The notes under the pieces are model-generated. The model saw only the letters and a program-made list of their open reading frames with translations. It ran no database searches and was not told the origin of the DNA. Both the position numbers and the translations under genes were made by a program. A DNA stretch of 64,000 bases from Xanthobacter tagetidis (lineage in GTDB: Bacteria; Pseudomonadota; Alphaproteobacteria; Rhizobiales; Xanthobacteraceae): assembly GCF_003667445.1 (NCBI RefSeq), contig NZ_RCTF01000004.1, positions 62,001 to 126,000 of the forward strand, written 5' to 3'. Below, in pieces: positions 40,715 through 48,507 of this stretch (its first letter is position 1; each line of letters starts with the position of its first letter).

Positions 40715-42829
40715 CGCCTTCGCGATGCGCACCCGGTTGTCGTGGAACGCCGCGCCGCCCACCGGCGCGACCGGATCGGCGCCGGTCAGCGTGTTGATGC
40801 CGCGCCCGCCGGCATGGGCGCGGTTGGGCTGGATCTGCTCCGACACCACCACGCCGCGCCGGAGCCCGTCGAACAGCCGCACCTTGAGCACCACCGCGCC
40901 GCGCGCGCTTTCCACCCGTGCGCCGTCGCCCGCCGCGAGGCCGAGGCCGGCCGCGTCGTCGGGATGGATCATCAGCGCCGGCGGCCCCTCGCGCTCGGCG
41001 GAGGTGGCGGTCTCGGTGAAGGTGGTGTTGAGGAACGAGCGCGCCGGCGCCGTCACCAGGCGGAACGGATAGTCCGCATTCGCCTCCTCGATCACCGCCC
41101 AGTGGTCCGGCAGCGCCGGCATCTCCTGCCACGGGCCGAACAGACCGGGCGCCGGGAGGCCGGTGGCGCTCCAGTCGGGCGCGAAGTGGAAGCGCTTGTC
41201 GCGGTGGCCGAAGCCGGTGAGGAAATGCGCCTCCTCGAACGGCGGCGCGATGTCGATGAAGCGCGCCGCCTCCAGTTCGTCGAGCGTGCCGCGGCGGGTC
41301 TCGCGCAGCGTCCAGTCGATGATCTCGCGCGCGCTCATGTCAAAGCCGGGATGCGCGGCGCCGAGCCGGGCGGCGAGCGCGCACACCACGTCGTGGTTGG
41401 AGCGGCATTCGCCCGGCGGCTCGACCAGCTTCGGCCCGAACTGGATGTGGGGGTGCCCGCCGGCCTGGTAGAGGTCGTCGTGCTCGGTGAACATGGTGGC
41501 CGGCAGCACCACGTCCGCCATGCGCGCGGTGTCGGTCATGAAGTGCTCGTGCACCGCCACGAACAGGTCCTCGCGGGCGAAGCCGGCGCGCACCTTGTCC
41601 TGCTCCGGCGCCACCGCCACCGGGTTGGTGTTCTGGATGAACAGCGCGTGCACCGGCGGCCCGCCGGCGAGCGCGTCCTCCTCGCCCACCAGGATCGGGC
41701 CGATGCGCGACTGGTCGAGCGCCCGCGTCCGGGGGTCGCGCAGATCGAGGCCCTCGATCATCCGCTTGTGCCAGCCATAGATGCCGGAGAGCGAGTGCGC
41801 GGCGCCGCCGCCCACATGCTGCCAGGCGCCCGACACCACCGGGATGGAGGCCACCGAATGCATGGCCACCGCCCCGTTGCGCGAGCGCGTGAAGCCGTAG
41901 CCGATGCGGAAATAGGCGCGCGGCACGGTGCCGACGAGGCGCGCATAGGCCTCGATCTCCTCCGCCGGAAGGCCGGTGATTGCGGCCGCCCACTGGGGCG
42001 AGCGGGTGGAAAGGTGGGCCTCCAGTTCGTCCGCGTCGCGGGCGAAGCGGGCAAGATAGTCCCGGTCGGCGAGGTCGTCGCGGAACAGCACGTGCATCAC
42101 CGCGCAGGCGAGCGCGCCGTCGGTGCCGGGGCGGATCAGCAGCGGGATGTCCGCCTGCTCCATGGTGGGGGTGCGATAGACGTCGACCACCGCGATCTTC
42201 GCCCCGCGCGCTTTGCGCGCCTGCACCGCATGGGTCATCACGTTGACCTGGGTGGAGACGGCGTTGGTGCCCCACAGGGTCACGAGGTCGGACTGCGCCA
42301 TCTCCCGCGGGTCGGCGCCGGAGAGCCGCCCCGCGCCGGCGAGGTAGCCGCTCCAGGCCGGGTTGACGCAGATGGAGGAGAAGAAGCGGGAGTATTTCTT
42401 GGCGTGGGTCAGCCGGTTGATGCCGTCGCGCATCACGAGGCCCATGGTGCCGGCATAATAATAGGGCCACACCGCCTCGGCGCCGTGGCGCCGCTCGGCG
42501 TCCGCGAGGCCGTCCGCCACCCGGTCGAGCGCCTCGTCCCAGGAGACCGGGGCGAACTGGCCCGAGCCCTTGGGGCCGGTGCGGACCAGCGGCCGGGTCA
42601 GCCGGTCGGGATGGTGCGCCCGCTCGGCATAGCGCGCCACCTTCGCGCAGATGACCCCGGCCGTGTAGCTGTGGTCCCTGGCGCCGCGCACCCGGCCGAT
42701 GCGGCCGTCGGCGCCCACCTCCACCTCCAGGGCGCAGGTGGAGGGGCAGTCATGGGGGCAGACGGAGGCGCGGACCTTGACGTCCGTGCGCGGCAGCTGC
42801 GGGCTGAGCGGGGCGACGTGGGTGTTCAT
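40712..42829 (-). CDS. Molybdopterin oxidoreductase (DMSO-reductase superfamily), cytoplasmic
   Basis: A molybdenum/tungsten enzyme of 705 residues with no Tat signal, so cytoplasmic. The N-terminal 4Fe-4S site is CPHDCPSTC plus a Cys in GVICAKVARYAE. Then come WDEALDRVADGL and the pterin-binding blocks LWGTNAVSTQVN, DVYRTPTMEQADIPLLIRPGTDGALACAV and IQNTNPVAVAPEQ. The C-terminal molydopterin dinucleotide-binding domain reads MIHPDDAAGLGLAAGD and ends INTLTGADPVAPVGGAAFHDNRVRI. The metal ligand is not certain; SSICVNPAWSGY is the candidate place. No partner subunits are adjacent. Substrate unknown; similar proteins are loosely annotated as formate dehydrogenase or biotin sulfoxide reductase-like. 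Confidence 0.85.
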   Translation of the reverse strand: MNTHVAPLSPQLPRTDVKVRASVCPHDCPSTCALEVEVGADGRIGRVRGARDHSYTAGVICAKVARYAERAHHPDRLTRPLVRTGPKGSGQFAPVSWDEALDRVADGLADAERRHGAEAVWPYYYAGTMGLVMRDGINRLTHAKKYSRFFSSICVNPAWSGYLAGAGRLSGADPREMAQSDLVTLWGTNAVSTQVNVMTHAVQARKARGAKIAVVDVYRTPTMEQADIPLLIRPGTDGALACAVMHVLFRDDLADRDYLARFARDADELEAHLSTRSPQWAAAITGLPAEEIEAYARLVGTVPRAYFRIGYGFTRSRNGAVAMHSVASIPVVSGAWQHVGGGAAHSLSGIYGWHKRMIEGLDLRDPRTRALDQSRIGPILVGEEDALAGGPPVHALFIQNTNPVAVAPEQDKVRAGFAREDLFVAVHEHFMTDTARMADVVLPATMFTEHDDLYQAGGHPHIQFGPKLVEPPGECRSNHDVVCALAARLGAAHPGFDMSAREIIDWTLRETRRGTLDELEAARFIDIAPPFEEAHFLTGFGHRDKRFHFAPDWSATGLPAPGLFGPWQEMPALPDHWAVIEEANADYPFRLVTAPARSFLNTTFTETATSAEREGPPALMIHPDDAAGLGLAAGDGARVESARGAVVLKVRLFDGLRRGVVVSEQIQPNRAHAGGRGINTLTGADPVAPVGGAAFHDNRVRIAKA

Positions 42830-42840
42830 GGCCCGAACTT

Positions 42841-42872
42841 AAAGGGGGCGACGGATGCCGTCGCCCCCTTTT
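42841..42872 (-). terminator. Terminator after first TerC gene
   Basis: A perfect 14-base-pair stem, AAAGGGGGCGACGG with its complement around ATG, 34 bases after the terC stop and just before the molybdopterin gene start. T-runs are short on both strands. Confidence 0.7.
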
Positions 42873-42905
42873 CACTGGTTCCTGCGATCGGCGGTCAGCG
42901 CGCCG

Positions 42906-43652
42906 TCAGGCGTGGTGCTCGGCCTTCTCGGCGCTGCGCCGGCCGCGCAGCACGTAGCCGATGGCGAGCACCACCAGGGCGCCGATCACGCTGGCGACGT
43001 AATGGGGCATCGCCGCGGTCTTGATGCCGATGGGCGAGTCCGCATCGGGCACCACGAAGGCGGGGTTGAACTGCTGGAGGTACTGCAGCGACACCACGTC
43101 GCCCACCAGCATCTCTCCCGCGATCCAGCCGAGCAGCGCCGCGCCGGCCCAGATGAGCGCCGGGAAGCGGGTGAGCAGCGACAGCACGAGCTGCGAGCCG
43201 AAGATGATGAGCGGGATGGTCAGCAGCAGGCCGAACACGAACAGCTCCCAGTGCCCGCGCGCGGCCGCGGCGATCGCCACCACATTGTCGAGGCTCATGA
43301 CCGCATCGGCGATGGCGATGGTGCGCACCGCCTTCCACAGGCTGTCGGACGATTCGACGTGGTGCGCCTCGCCCTCATTGTCGGTGATGAGCTTGACCGC
43401 GATCCACAGCAGGAGCAGGCCGCCGACCACCTTCAGGAACGGGATCCCGAGCAGGTAGGACACCATCAGCGCGAAGATGATGCGCAGGCCGACCGCCGCG
43501 CCGGCGCCGAGCAGGATGCCCCATTTGCGCTGATTGGGCGGCAGCGAGCGGCAGGCGAGCGCGATCACCACCGCGTTGTCGCCCGACAACAGAAGATCGA
43601 TCCAGATGATCTGAAGCAGCGAGACCCAGAAGGTCGGTGAAGCAAAGTCCAT
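42906..43652 (-). CDS. TerC-family membrane protein (YjbE-like), paralog 1
   Basis: A 248-residue inner-membrane protein with about seven helices. The TerC signature LLSGDNAVVIALACRSLP lies in helix 1, and a second acidic site IADAVMSLDNVVAIAAAA lies near residue 120. These two Asp-Asn motifs form the cation site. Members export manganese (MntP/Alx-like activity) or assist metal loading of exoenzymes. A 23-base palindrome upstream and a second paralog behind it suggest metal regulation. The C-terminal end RGRRSAEKAEHHA is His-containing. Manganese as substrate is inferred. Confidence 0.9.
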   Translation of the reverse strand: MDFASPTFWVSLLQIIWIDLLLSGDNAVVIALACRSLPPNQRKWGILLGAGAAVGLRIIFALMVSYLLGIPFLKVVGGLLLLWIAVKLITDNEGEAHHVESSDSLWKAVRTIAIADAVMSLDNVVAIAAAARGHWELFVFGLLLTIPLIIFGSQLVLSLLTRFPALIWAGAALLGWIAGEMLVGDVVSLQYLQQFNPAFVVPDADSPIGIKTAAMPHYVASVIGALVVLAIGYVLRGRRSAEKAEHHA

Positions 43653-43718
43653 CGTCTACCCCTGCTGCGTGGTTTGGCTTTTTCGTTGTGCGGGCCTTGT
43701 TGCCCTAACGTCATATTT

Positions 43719-43741
43719 CCTAAGGTAAAATTTACCCTAGG
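43719..43741. promoter_or_regulatory. DtxR/MntR-like palindrome upstream of first TerC gene
   Basis: CCTAAGGTAAA and TTTACCCTAGG form 11-base arms with one mismatch around A, 67 bases before the terC ATG. The TTAGG/CCTAA-type ends recall DtxR/MntR-family boxes. The regulator gene is not in the window. Confidence 0.6.
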
Positions 43742-43755
43742 TCATGTCGATGGCA

Positions 43756-43785
43756 AGAAAAAAGGGGGCGATGGGCGCCCCCTTT
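43756..43785 (-). terminator. Rho-independent terminator of second TerC gene
   Basis: On the minus strand, AAAGGGGGCG-CCCAT-CGCCCCCTTT is followed by a T-run (A-run at 43757-43763 on the plus strand). It is about 36 bases beyond the terC stop and is the clearest intrinsic terminator for a protein gene in the window. Confidence 0.85.
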
Positions 43786-43820
43786 CGTGCCCCGCTCGCG
43801 CTTGCGGCGGGGCTGCCGGG

Positions 43821-44531
43821 TCAGTGGCCGCCGGCCACCTCCGCGTGGCGCGCCTTCCATCGGCGCATGCCGAAGGCGATCACCAGCACCAGCGCCGCAC
43901 CGACCGCCGGCGCGACATAATGCAGGTTCTCCACCAGTTCGTGGCTGACGCGCTCGGTGATGGCCGGATCGCCCAGCAGCATCTCGCCGGCGACCCAGCC
44001 GAGCAGGCCCGCGCCGGCCCACACCAGGATCGGGAAGCGGTCGAGCAGGGCCATGACGATGGACGAGCCGGCGATGATGAGCGGGATCGAGATGGCGAGG
44101 CCGAACACCAGGAGATACCAGTTGTCCTTGGCGATGGCCGCCACCGCGACCACGTTGTCGAGGCTCATGACGATGTCGGCGAGGGCGACGGTGCCGACCG
44201 CCTTCCACAGGCTGTCGCTGGCCTCCACCGCCTCGTCATTGCCTTCGCTCGGCACCGCGAGGTCCACCGCGATCCACATGAGCGCCAGCGAGCCCACGAG
44301 CTTCAGCCAGGGCAGGCCCAGAAGCGTGGCGACGATGCCGGTGAAGAGAATGCGCAGGGCCACCGCGACGCCGGCGCCGAGGATGATGCCCCACTTGCGG
44401 GCCTTCTCGGGCAGCGAGCGGCACGCCATGGCGATGACCACGGCGTTGTCGCCGGACAGCAGGATGTTGATCCAGATGATCTGCAGCAGCGCGAGCCACA
44501 GGACCGGCGAGTCGAGCGACATGGTTTCCAC
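43821..44531 (-). CDS. TerC-family membrane protein (YjbE-like), paralog 2
   Basis: A 236-residue paralog of the preceding TerC protein with the same two motifs: LLSGDNAVVIAMACRSLP and LADIVMSLDNVVAVAAIA. It has seven predicted helices and is lacking the insertion of paralog 1 near residue 185. The two genes are in tandem on the minus strand but are separated by a strong terminator and the palindrome, so each is its own unit. The duplication may provide differently regulated exporters. Manganese or another divalent cation is the likely substrate (family knowledge). Confidence 0.9.
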   Translation of the reverse strand: METMSLDSPVLWLALLQIIWINILLSGDNAVVIAMACRSLPEKARKWGIILGAGVAVALRILFTGIVATLLGLPWLKLVGSLALMWIAVDLAVPSEGNDEAVEASDSLWKAVGTVALADIVMSLDNVVAVAAIAKDNWYLLVFGLAISIPLIIAGSSIVMALLDRFPILVWAGAGLLGWVAGEMLLGDPAITERVSHELVENLHYVAPAVGAALVLVIAFGMRRWKARHAEVAGGH

Positions 44532-44792
44532 CCCGTTGGGAAGGCTCGGCTTGAGAGCCCGATATTGGAGAGCCTGGTATTTGGCGTCTGGTGCGCCGTA
44601 TTCTGAATTTCGGCGCTCGGACGTTACCCAAAGGGACAGGCCGTCTCAACCAAAACTGGACTTCGCGGTGCGCAAATTCAGTTGCGCACTGCACAAATGC
44701 GCCGCAGCCGGGCCGCGGCGCATGCATCGGGCGCGGACGCGACAGTATCGGGATGCGCAGGCGCGCCCCCGAAACTGTCGCTTGACGCTACG
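44532..44792. other. Intergenic region with two hairpins between terC and ndk
   Basis: GTGCGCAA-N6-TTGCGCAC (44668-44689) and ATGCGCCGC-N9-GCGGCGCAT (44697-44723) are perfect stem-loops. The second lies about 70 bases past the ndk stop (ndk reads leftwards) and may act in termination; the first may be an operator for the terC gene. No T-run is present. Confidence 0.45.
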
Positions 44793-45215
44793 TCAGCCGA
44801 CGATCTCGTTGCCGGCGAAGAACTGGGCGATCTCCACCTTGGCATTGTCGACGCTGTCGGAGCCGTGGGCGGAATTCGCCTCGATGGATTCCGCGAACAG
44901 CTTGCGGATGGTGCCCTCGGCGGCGTTCGCCGGGTTGGTGGCGCCCATCACGTCGCGATACTTGGCCACCGCGTCCTCGCCTTCGAGCACCTGCACCACC
45001 ACCGGGCCGGAGGTCATGAAGGCGACCAGGTCGCCGAAGAACGGGCGCTCCTTGTGCACGGCATAGAAGGTCTCGGCCTGGGCCTTGGTCATCAGCACGC
45101 GCTTCTGCGCGACGATGCGCAGGCCGGCCTTTTCGATCACCGCATTCACGGCACCGGTGAGGTTGCGACGCGTGGCGTCGGGCTTGATGATCGAGAAGGT
45201 GCGCTCGATCGCCAT
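44793..45215 (-). CDS. ndk: Nucleoside diphosphate kinase
   Basis: Balances NTP and dNTP pools by gamma-phosphate transfer; cytoplasmic hexamer or tetramer. 140 residues. [22 protein letters not shown] is the N-terminus. [39 protein letters not shown] and the active-site His in [20 protein letters not shown] follow. ATG 45215 follows AGGACGGTCCCCTATG-type leader with AGGACGG; an upstream start would add 40 unrelated residues. Monocistronic. Confidence 0.97.
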   Translation of the reverse strand: MAIERTFSIIKPDATRRNLTGAVNAVIEKAGLRIVAQKRVLMTKAQAETFYAVHKERPFFGDLVAFMTSGPVVVQVLEGEDAVAKYRDVMGATNPANAAEGTIRKLFAESIEANSAHGSDSVDNAKVEIAQFFAGNEIVG

Positions 45216-45699
45216 AGGGGACCGTCCTGTCTGTTGCTTGGATAAGGAAACCGCGCAGGCGCGCGGGATGGCGGCTCTTAGCAGCCGCCGCCGCGAGGGG
45301 CAAGCCAAGCCCGCCCGTCCCCCGGCCGACAGCAACGGACCCTCAGCGCAGAGGAAGGAGAGCCGGGGCCCAGCGCAAGGGGTACGCCGAAGGCGGCTTT
45401 ATAGTCTGGTAGCGGCAGAGGCATTGCCTGCTGTCGCAGGACTTTTGCGCTGGGTCCCGGCTCGGCGCTCCGGCTGCGCCGTCGCTTGGCCGGGAAACGG
45501 GGGGCTGCGCCGTCGCTGGGCCGGGAAACGGCTGGGCAGTGGCTGGGGCCTTGCCTTTCGGCCTCGGCTCCTGTAACGACTGCCGCCTTCGAGAGAGCCG
45601 GCCAATCGGGCTGCCGCGCCTTCTCATACCGCTCAACAGCAACAAGAGGCTGGGGGTCGGCGCCGCAAGGCGACCTTGACCCGTGCCACGGAGAGCCAA
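45216..45699. repeat. Intergenic block with dispersed repeat family A/B
   Basis: No gene. 45345-45400 carries element B (GGAAGGAGAGCCGGGGCC then GCCGAAGGCGGC). About 45447-45530 carries element A (GTCCCGGCTCGGCGCTCCGG). The rpmI leader (about 45570-45699) contains no infC gene and no obvious L20-binding structure. Confidence 0.65.
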
Positions 45700-45900
45700 A
45701 TGCCCAAGATGAAGACCAAGTCGGGAGCGAAGAAACGCTTCCGCCTCACGGGTACGGGAAAAGTGATCGCCGGCCAGGCGGGCAAGCGCCATGGCATGAT
45801 CAAGCGGACCAACAACCAGATCCGCAACCAGCGCGGCACGACCATCCTCGCCGAGTGCGACGGGCGGGTCATCCGCAAGTCGTTCCTGCCGAACGGCTGA
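45700..45900 (+). CDS. rpmI: 50S ribosomal protein L35
   Basis: A basic 66-residue protein of the large ribosomal subunit. It starts [20 protein letters not shown] and ends [11 protein letters not shown], with Lys/Arg throughout, as in all L35. ATG 45700 is chosen over an in-frame start eight codons earlier because it gives the exact family N-terminus. CACGGAGAGCCAA is the ribosome site. rplT follows by 30 bases, the standard pair. Confidence 0.97.
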   Translation: MPKMKTKSGAKKRFRLTGTGKVIAGQAGKRHGMIKRTNNQIRNQRGTTILAECDGRVIRKSFLPNG

Positions 45901-45930
45901 CGCCGCACCGCGATCTGAAGGAGCTTTTCC

Positions 45931-46293
45931 ATGGCCCGCGTGAAACGTGGCGTTACTTCCCACGCCAAGCACAAGAAGGTCTTCAAAGCCGCCAAGGGCT
46001 TTTACGGCCGCCGCAAGAACACCATCCGCGCTGCGAAGTCGGCCGTCGAACGGTCGATGCAGTATGCCTACCGCGATCGCAAGGTGAAGAAGCGCAACTT
46101 CCGCGCGCTCTGGATCCAGCGCATCAATGCCGGCGTGCGCGCGCTCGATCTGGACCTGACCTATTCGCGATTTATCGACGGTCTCGGCAAGGCCGGGATC
46201 GAGGTCGACCGCAAGGTGCTCTCGGACATCGCCATCCACGAGCCCGACGCGTTCAAGGCCCTGGTGGAGAAGGCCAAGGCAGCTCTCGCCTGA
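45931..46293 (+). CDS. rplT: 50S ribosomal protein L20
   Basis: A 120-residue rRNA-binding protein needed early in 50S assembly. [20 protein letters not shown] is the basic N-terminal extension. The globular part reads [46 protein letters not shown], typical of L20. GAAGGAGCTTTTCC precedes the ATG. An intrinsic terminator follows at 46366-46395 and then a REP-like element, so pheST has its own promoter or depends on readthrough. Confidence 0.98.
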   Translation: MARVKRGVTSHAKHKKVFKAAKGFYGRRKNTIRAAKSAVERSMQYAYRDRKVKKRNFRALWIQRINAGVRALDLDLTYSRFIDGLGKAGIEVDRKVLSDIAIHEPDAFKALVEKAKAALA

Positions 46294-46365
46294 GAGCGGC
46301 CGAGGCCGTACGGCTGTGCCCACCGGGCGCGGCCGCTTCCCTCCCGTCTTTTCCGAGACCCCATC

Positions 46366-46395
46366 AGCCCCGACGGCTTGCCGTGCGGGGCTTTT
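46366..46395 (+). terminator. Intrinsic terminator after rplT
   Basis: AGCCCCGACGGC-TT-GCCGTGCGGGGCT, with one unpaired G, is followed by CTTTTGCC. It ends the rpmI-rplT unit 70 bases after the rplT stop. Confidence 0.75.
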
Positions 46396-46443
46396 GCCTT
46401 TCGGGGGCCCGCGTCTATAAGCGGCGCCGAAACACCACGTGTC

Positions 46444-46534
46444 GTCATGGCCGGGCCTGCCCCGGCCATCCACGCGATCCGGGCGCCGCGCTGGCGGTTC
46501 GGCGTGGATCCCCAGGCCAAGCCCGGGGATGACG
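46444..46534. repeat. REP-like palindromic element, copy 2
   Basis: GTCATGGCCGGGCCTGCCCC at one end and GTGGATCCCCAGGCCAAGCC followed by CGGGGATGAC at the other mirror the element at 36414-36523. It sits between the rplT terminator and pheS. Confidence 0.8.
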
Positions 46535-46571
46535 GCTTCTTTCAGCCGGCTGGAATCCGAAGGCTTCGACC

Positions 46572-47681
46572 ATGTCCGACCTCGTCCTGACCGACCACCC
46601 CGCCCTCGACGCCCTGGAGCGCGAGATCGCGAGCGCCATCCTCGCGAGCGCCGACGAGGCGGCCCTGGAGCAGGTGCGCATCTCCGCGCTCGGCAAGAAG
46701 GGCTCGGTGTCGGAACTCCTGAAGTCGCTCGGCGCCATGAGCCCGGACGAGCGCAAGGTGATGGGTCCCGCCATCAACGGCCTGCGCGACCGCATCCAGG
46801 GGCTCATGGCCGCGCGCCGCGAGACGCTGAAGGCGGCAGCGCTGGAAGCCCGCCTCGCCACGGAGAAGGTGGACGTGACGCTGCCGGTGCGCGAGGCGCC
46901 CGCCGAGATCGGCCGCGTGCACCCCATCTCGCAGGTGATGGAGGAACTGACCGCCATCTTCGCCGACATGGGCTTCTCGGTGGCGGAAGGCCCCGACATC
47001 GAGGACGACTTCCACAATTTCACCGCGCTGAACTTCCCCGCCGGCCACCCGGCTCGGGAGATGCACGACACCTTCTTCCTGCCCCCCGGCGCGGACGGCG
47101 AGCGCAAGGTGCTGCGCACCCACACCTCGCCGGTGCAGGTGCGCACCATGCAGGCGAAGAAGCCGCCGATCCGCGTCATCTGCCCCGGCCGCACCTATCG
47201 CTGCGATTCGGACCAGACCCACACGCCCATGTTCCATCAGGTGGAGGGGCTGGTGATCGACAGACACGCTCATCTCGGCCACCTGAAGTGGATTCTCGAA
47301 GAGTTCTGCAAGTCCTTCTTCGAGGTGGAGGGCGTGAAGATGCGCTTCCGCCCCTCCTTCTTCCCCTTCACCGAGCCCTCGATGGAAGTGGACATCCAGT
47401 GCGACCGCTCCCGCCCCGGCGAGATCCGCTTCGGCGAGGGCAATGACTGGCTGGAGATCCTCGGCTGCGGGATGGTGCATCCCAACGTGCTGAGGAATTG
47501 CGGGATCGACCCGGACGAGTACCAGGGCTTCGCCTGGGGCATGGGCATCGACCGCATCGCCATGCTCAAGTACGGCATGAGCGACCTGCGCGCCTTCTTC
47601 GAGGCCGACGTGCGCTGGCTCTCCCACTACGGCTTCCGCCCGCTGGATTTCCCGACGCTGGCGGGGGGCCTGAGCGCGTAG
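46572..47681 (+). CDS. pheS: Phenylalanyl-tRNA synthetase alpha subunit
   Basis: Catalytic alpha subunit of the (alpha-beta)2 class II enzyme that charges tRNA-Phe. 369 residues. An N-terminal coiled coil (about 1-90, tRNA-binding) leads to the catalytic core. Motif 1 lies around [22 protein letters not shown]. Motif 2 is [26 protein letters not shown]. The Phe pocket is [16 protein letters not shown] and motif 3 is [22 protein letters not shown]. In most bacteria pheT follows at once; here two small genes intervene. Confidence 0.97.
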   Translation: MSDLVLTDHPALDALEREIASAILASADEAALEQVRISALGKKGSVSELLKSLGAMSPDERKVMGPAINGLRDRIQGLMAARRETLKAAALEARLATEKVDVTLPVREAPAEIGRVHPISQVMEELTAIFADMGFSVAEGPDIEDDFHNFTALNFPAGHPAREMHDTFFLPPGADGERKVLRTHTSPVQVRTMQAKKPPIRVICPGRTYRCDSDQTHTPMFHQVEGLVIDRHAHLGHLKWILEEFCKSFFEVEGVKMRFRPSFFPFTEPSMEVDIQCDRSRPGEIRFGEGNDWLEILGCGMVHPNVLRNCGIDPDEYQGFAWGMGIDRIAMLKYGMSDLRAFFEADVRWLSHYGFRPLDFPTLAGGLSA

Positions 47682-47735
47682 CGGCGATGGCGCGCGGTTG
47701 ATGACGCGCTATATTGCGATCAAGGAGCGATCACC

Positions 47736-48014
47736 ATGCTCGGCGATGCGGAACTGAAGCAGCTCATCGGCCCGATCCTGCGCAAGCAGCTTGCGCGCTC
47801 CGGCTTCGAGAGCTTCGATCTTGAAACGGGCGAGGATCACGACGGCGATCCCGCGCTGTTCATCATCGCGCATTTCGGGGCATCGCGGGAGATCGACGCT
47901 TCGGCGGTGATCGAGAGCACCAGCCGGATTCGCGAGCGCCTGCGGGAGAAGGGGGATCCCCGCCTTCCCTATCTGCGCTTCGGCGCGCAGCTGCGTCGCG
48001 AGACGGTCAATTGA
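47736..48014 (+). CDS. Small protein upstream of HEPN gene, possible antitoxin or partner
   Basis: A 92-residue protein I do not recognise. It is acidic in the middle (ETGEDHDGDPALFIIAHF) and basic at the end (RIRERLREKGDPRLPYLRFGAQLRRE). No nucleotidyltransferase GSx(n)DxD motif is present, so it is not a canonical MNT antitoxin. CAAGGAGCGATCACC is a good ribosome site. It overlaps the HEPN gene by TTGA, which shows translational coupling. The base composition is lower in GC than in pheS and pheT. Antitoxin or cofactor role inferred only from the pairing. Confidence 0.65.
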   Translation: MLGDAELKQLIGPILRKQLARSGFESFDLETGEDHDGDPALFIIAHFGASREIDASAVIESTSRIRERLREKGDPRLPYLRFGAQLRRETVN

Positions 48015-48475
48015 ACCCCTCCGAGCTGCTCGACGTGGCCGTCTCGCTTGCCGAGCATCCCGCACGGGGAAAGCTGAAGCAGGTCTACCGCCGGCGCGCC
48101 ATCAGCACCGCCTATTATGCGCTATTCCACCGCCTGGCCGGCATGTGCGCCGACACGCTCGTCGGCGCACGCAAATCGGAAACGCCGGCCTGGCAGCGAA
48201 CCTATCGCGCCTTGGAACATGGATTTGCAAAGTCCGCTTTGCTGGAACTGGCCCGCCGGTCCAATGACGATGCCGTCACGCTGCTCAGCGAGGTCTTTGT
48301 CGCCCTGCAGCAGTTTCGGCACGACGCGGACTACGATCCTCACGGCGCCTACGAAGACGGCGCCAGCGGGTCCTGCATCAAAATGGCCCGGCTCGGAATC
48401 GATGCGGTCTCGGGCCTTCCGCCCGAAGTGAAATTGGAAATCGCCACCAGCCTCATCCTGCGCTCCCGCCGCTGA
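48011..48475 (+). CDS. HEPN-domain protein inserted between pheS and pheT
   Basis: A 154-residue helical protein. [18 protein letters not shown] matches the HEPN/UPF0332 helix (xxYYAxFH), and the C-terminal [18 protein letters not shown] resembles the conserved R-x-x-A-D-Y end. An R-x(n)-H pair within RHDADYDPH could be the RNase centre. HEPN proteins are often RNA-cutting toxins paired with a small partner gene. It starts with TTG at 48011 overlapping the partner stop. Codons such as GGATTTGCAAAG and AATGACGAT are less GC-rich than those of the neighbours, suggesting acquisition. Toxin activity is a hypothesis. Confidence 0.7.
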   Translation: MNPSELLDVAVSLAEHPARGKLKQVYRRRAISTAYYALFHRLAGMCADTLVGARKSETPAWQRTYRALEHGFAKSALLELARRSNDDAVTLLSEVFVALQQFRHDADYDPHGAYEDGASGSCIKMARLGIDAVSGLPPEVKLEIATSLILRSRR

Positions 48476-48507
48476 GGACACCTCCCCTCGAACACAGTCA
48501 GTGGACG

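Noticed and set aside
40712..42829. Assignment as formate dehydrogenase or biotin sulfoxide reductase
   Set aside because: No partner subunits, no clear Mo-ligand motif and no Tat signal; a precise activity cannot be supported from sequence alone.
47736..48014. MNT-type antitoxin (nucleotidyltransferase)
   Set aside because: The GSx(n)DxD motif is missing and the length and composition do not fit; left as unknown partner.
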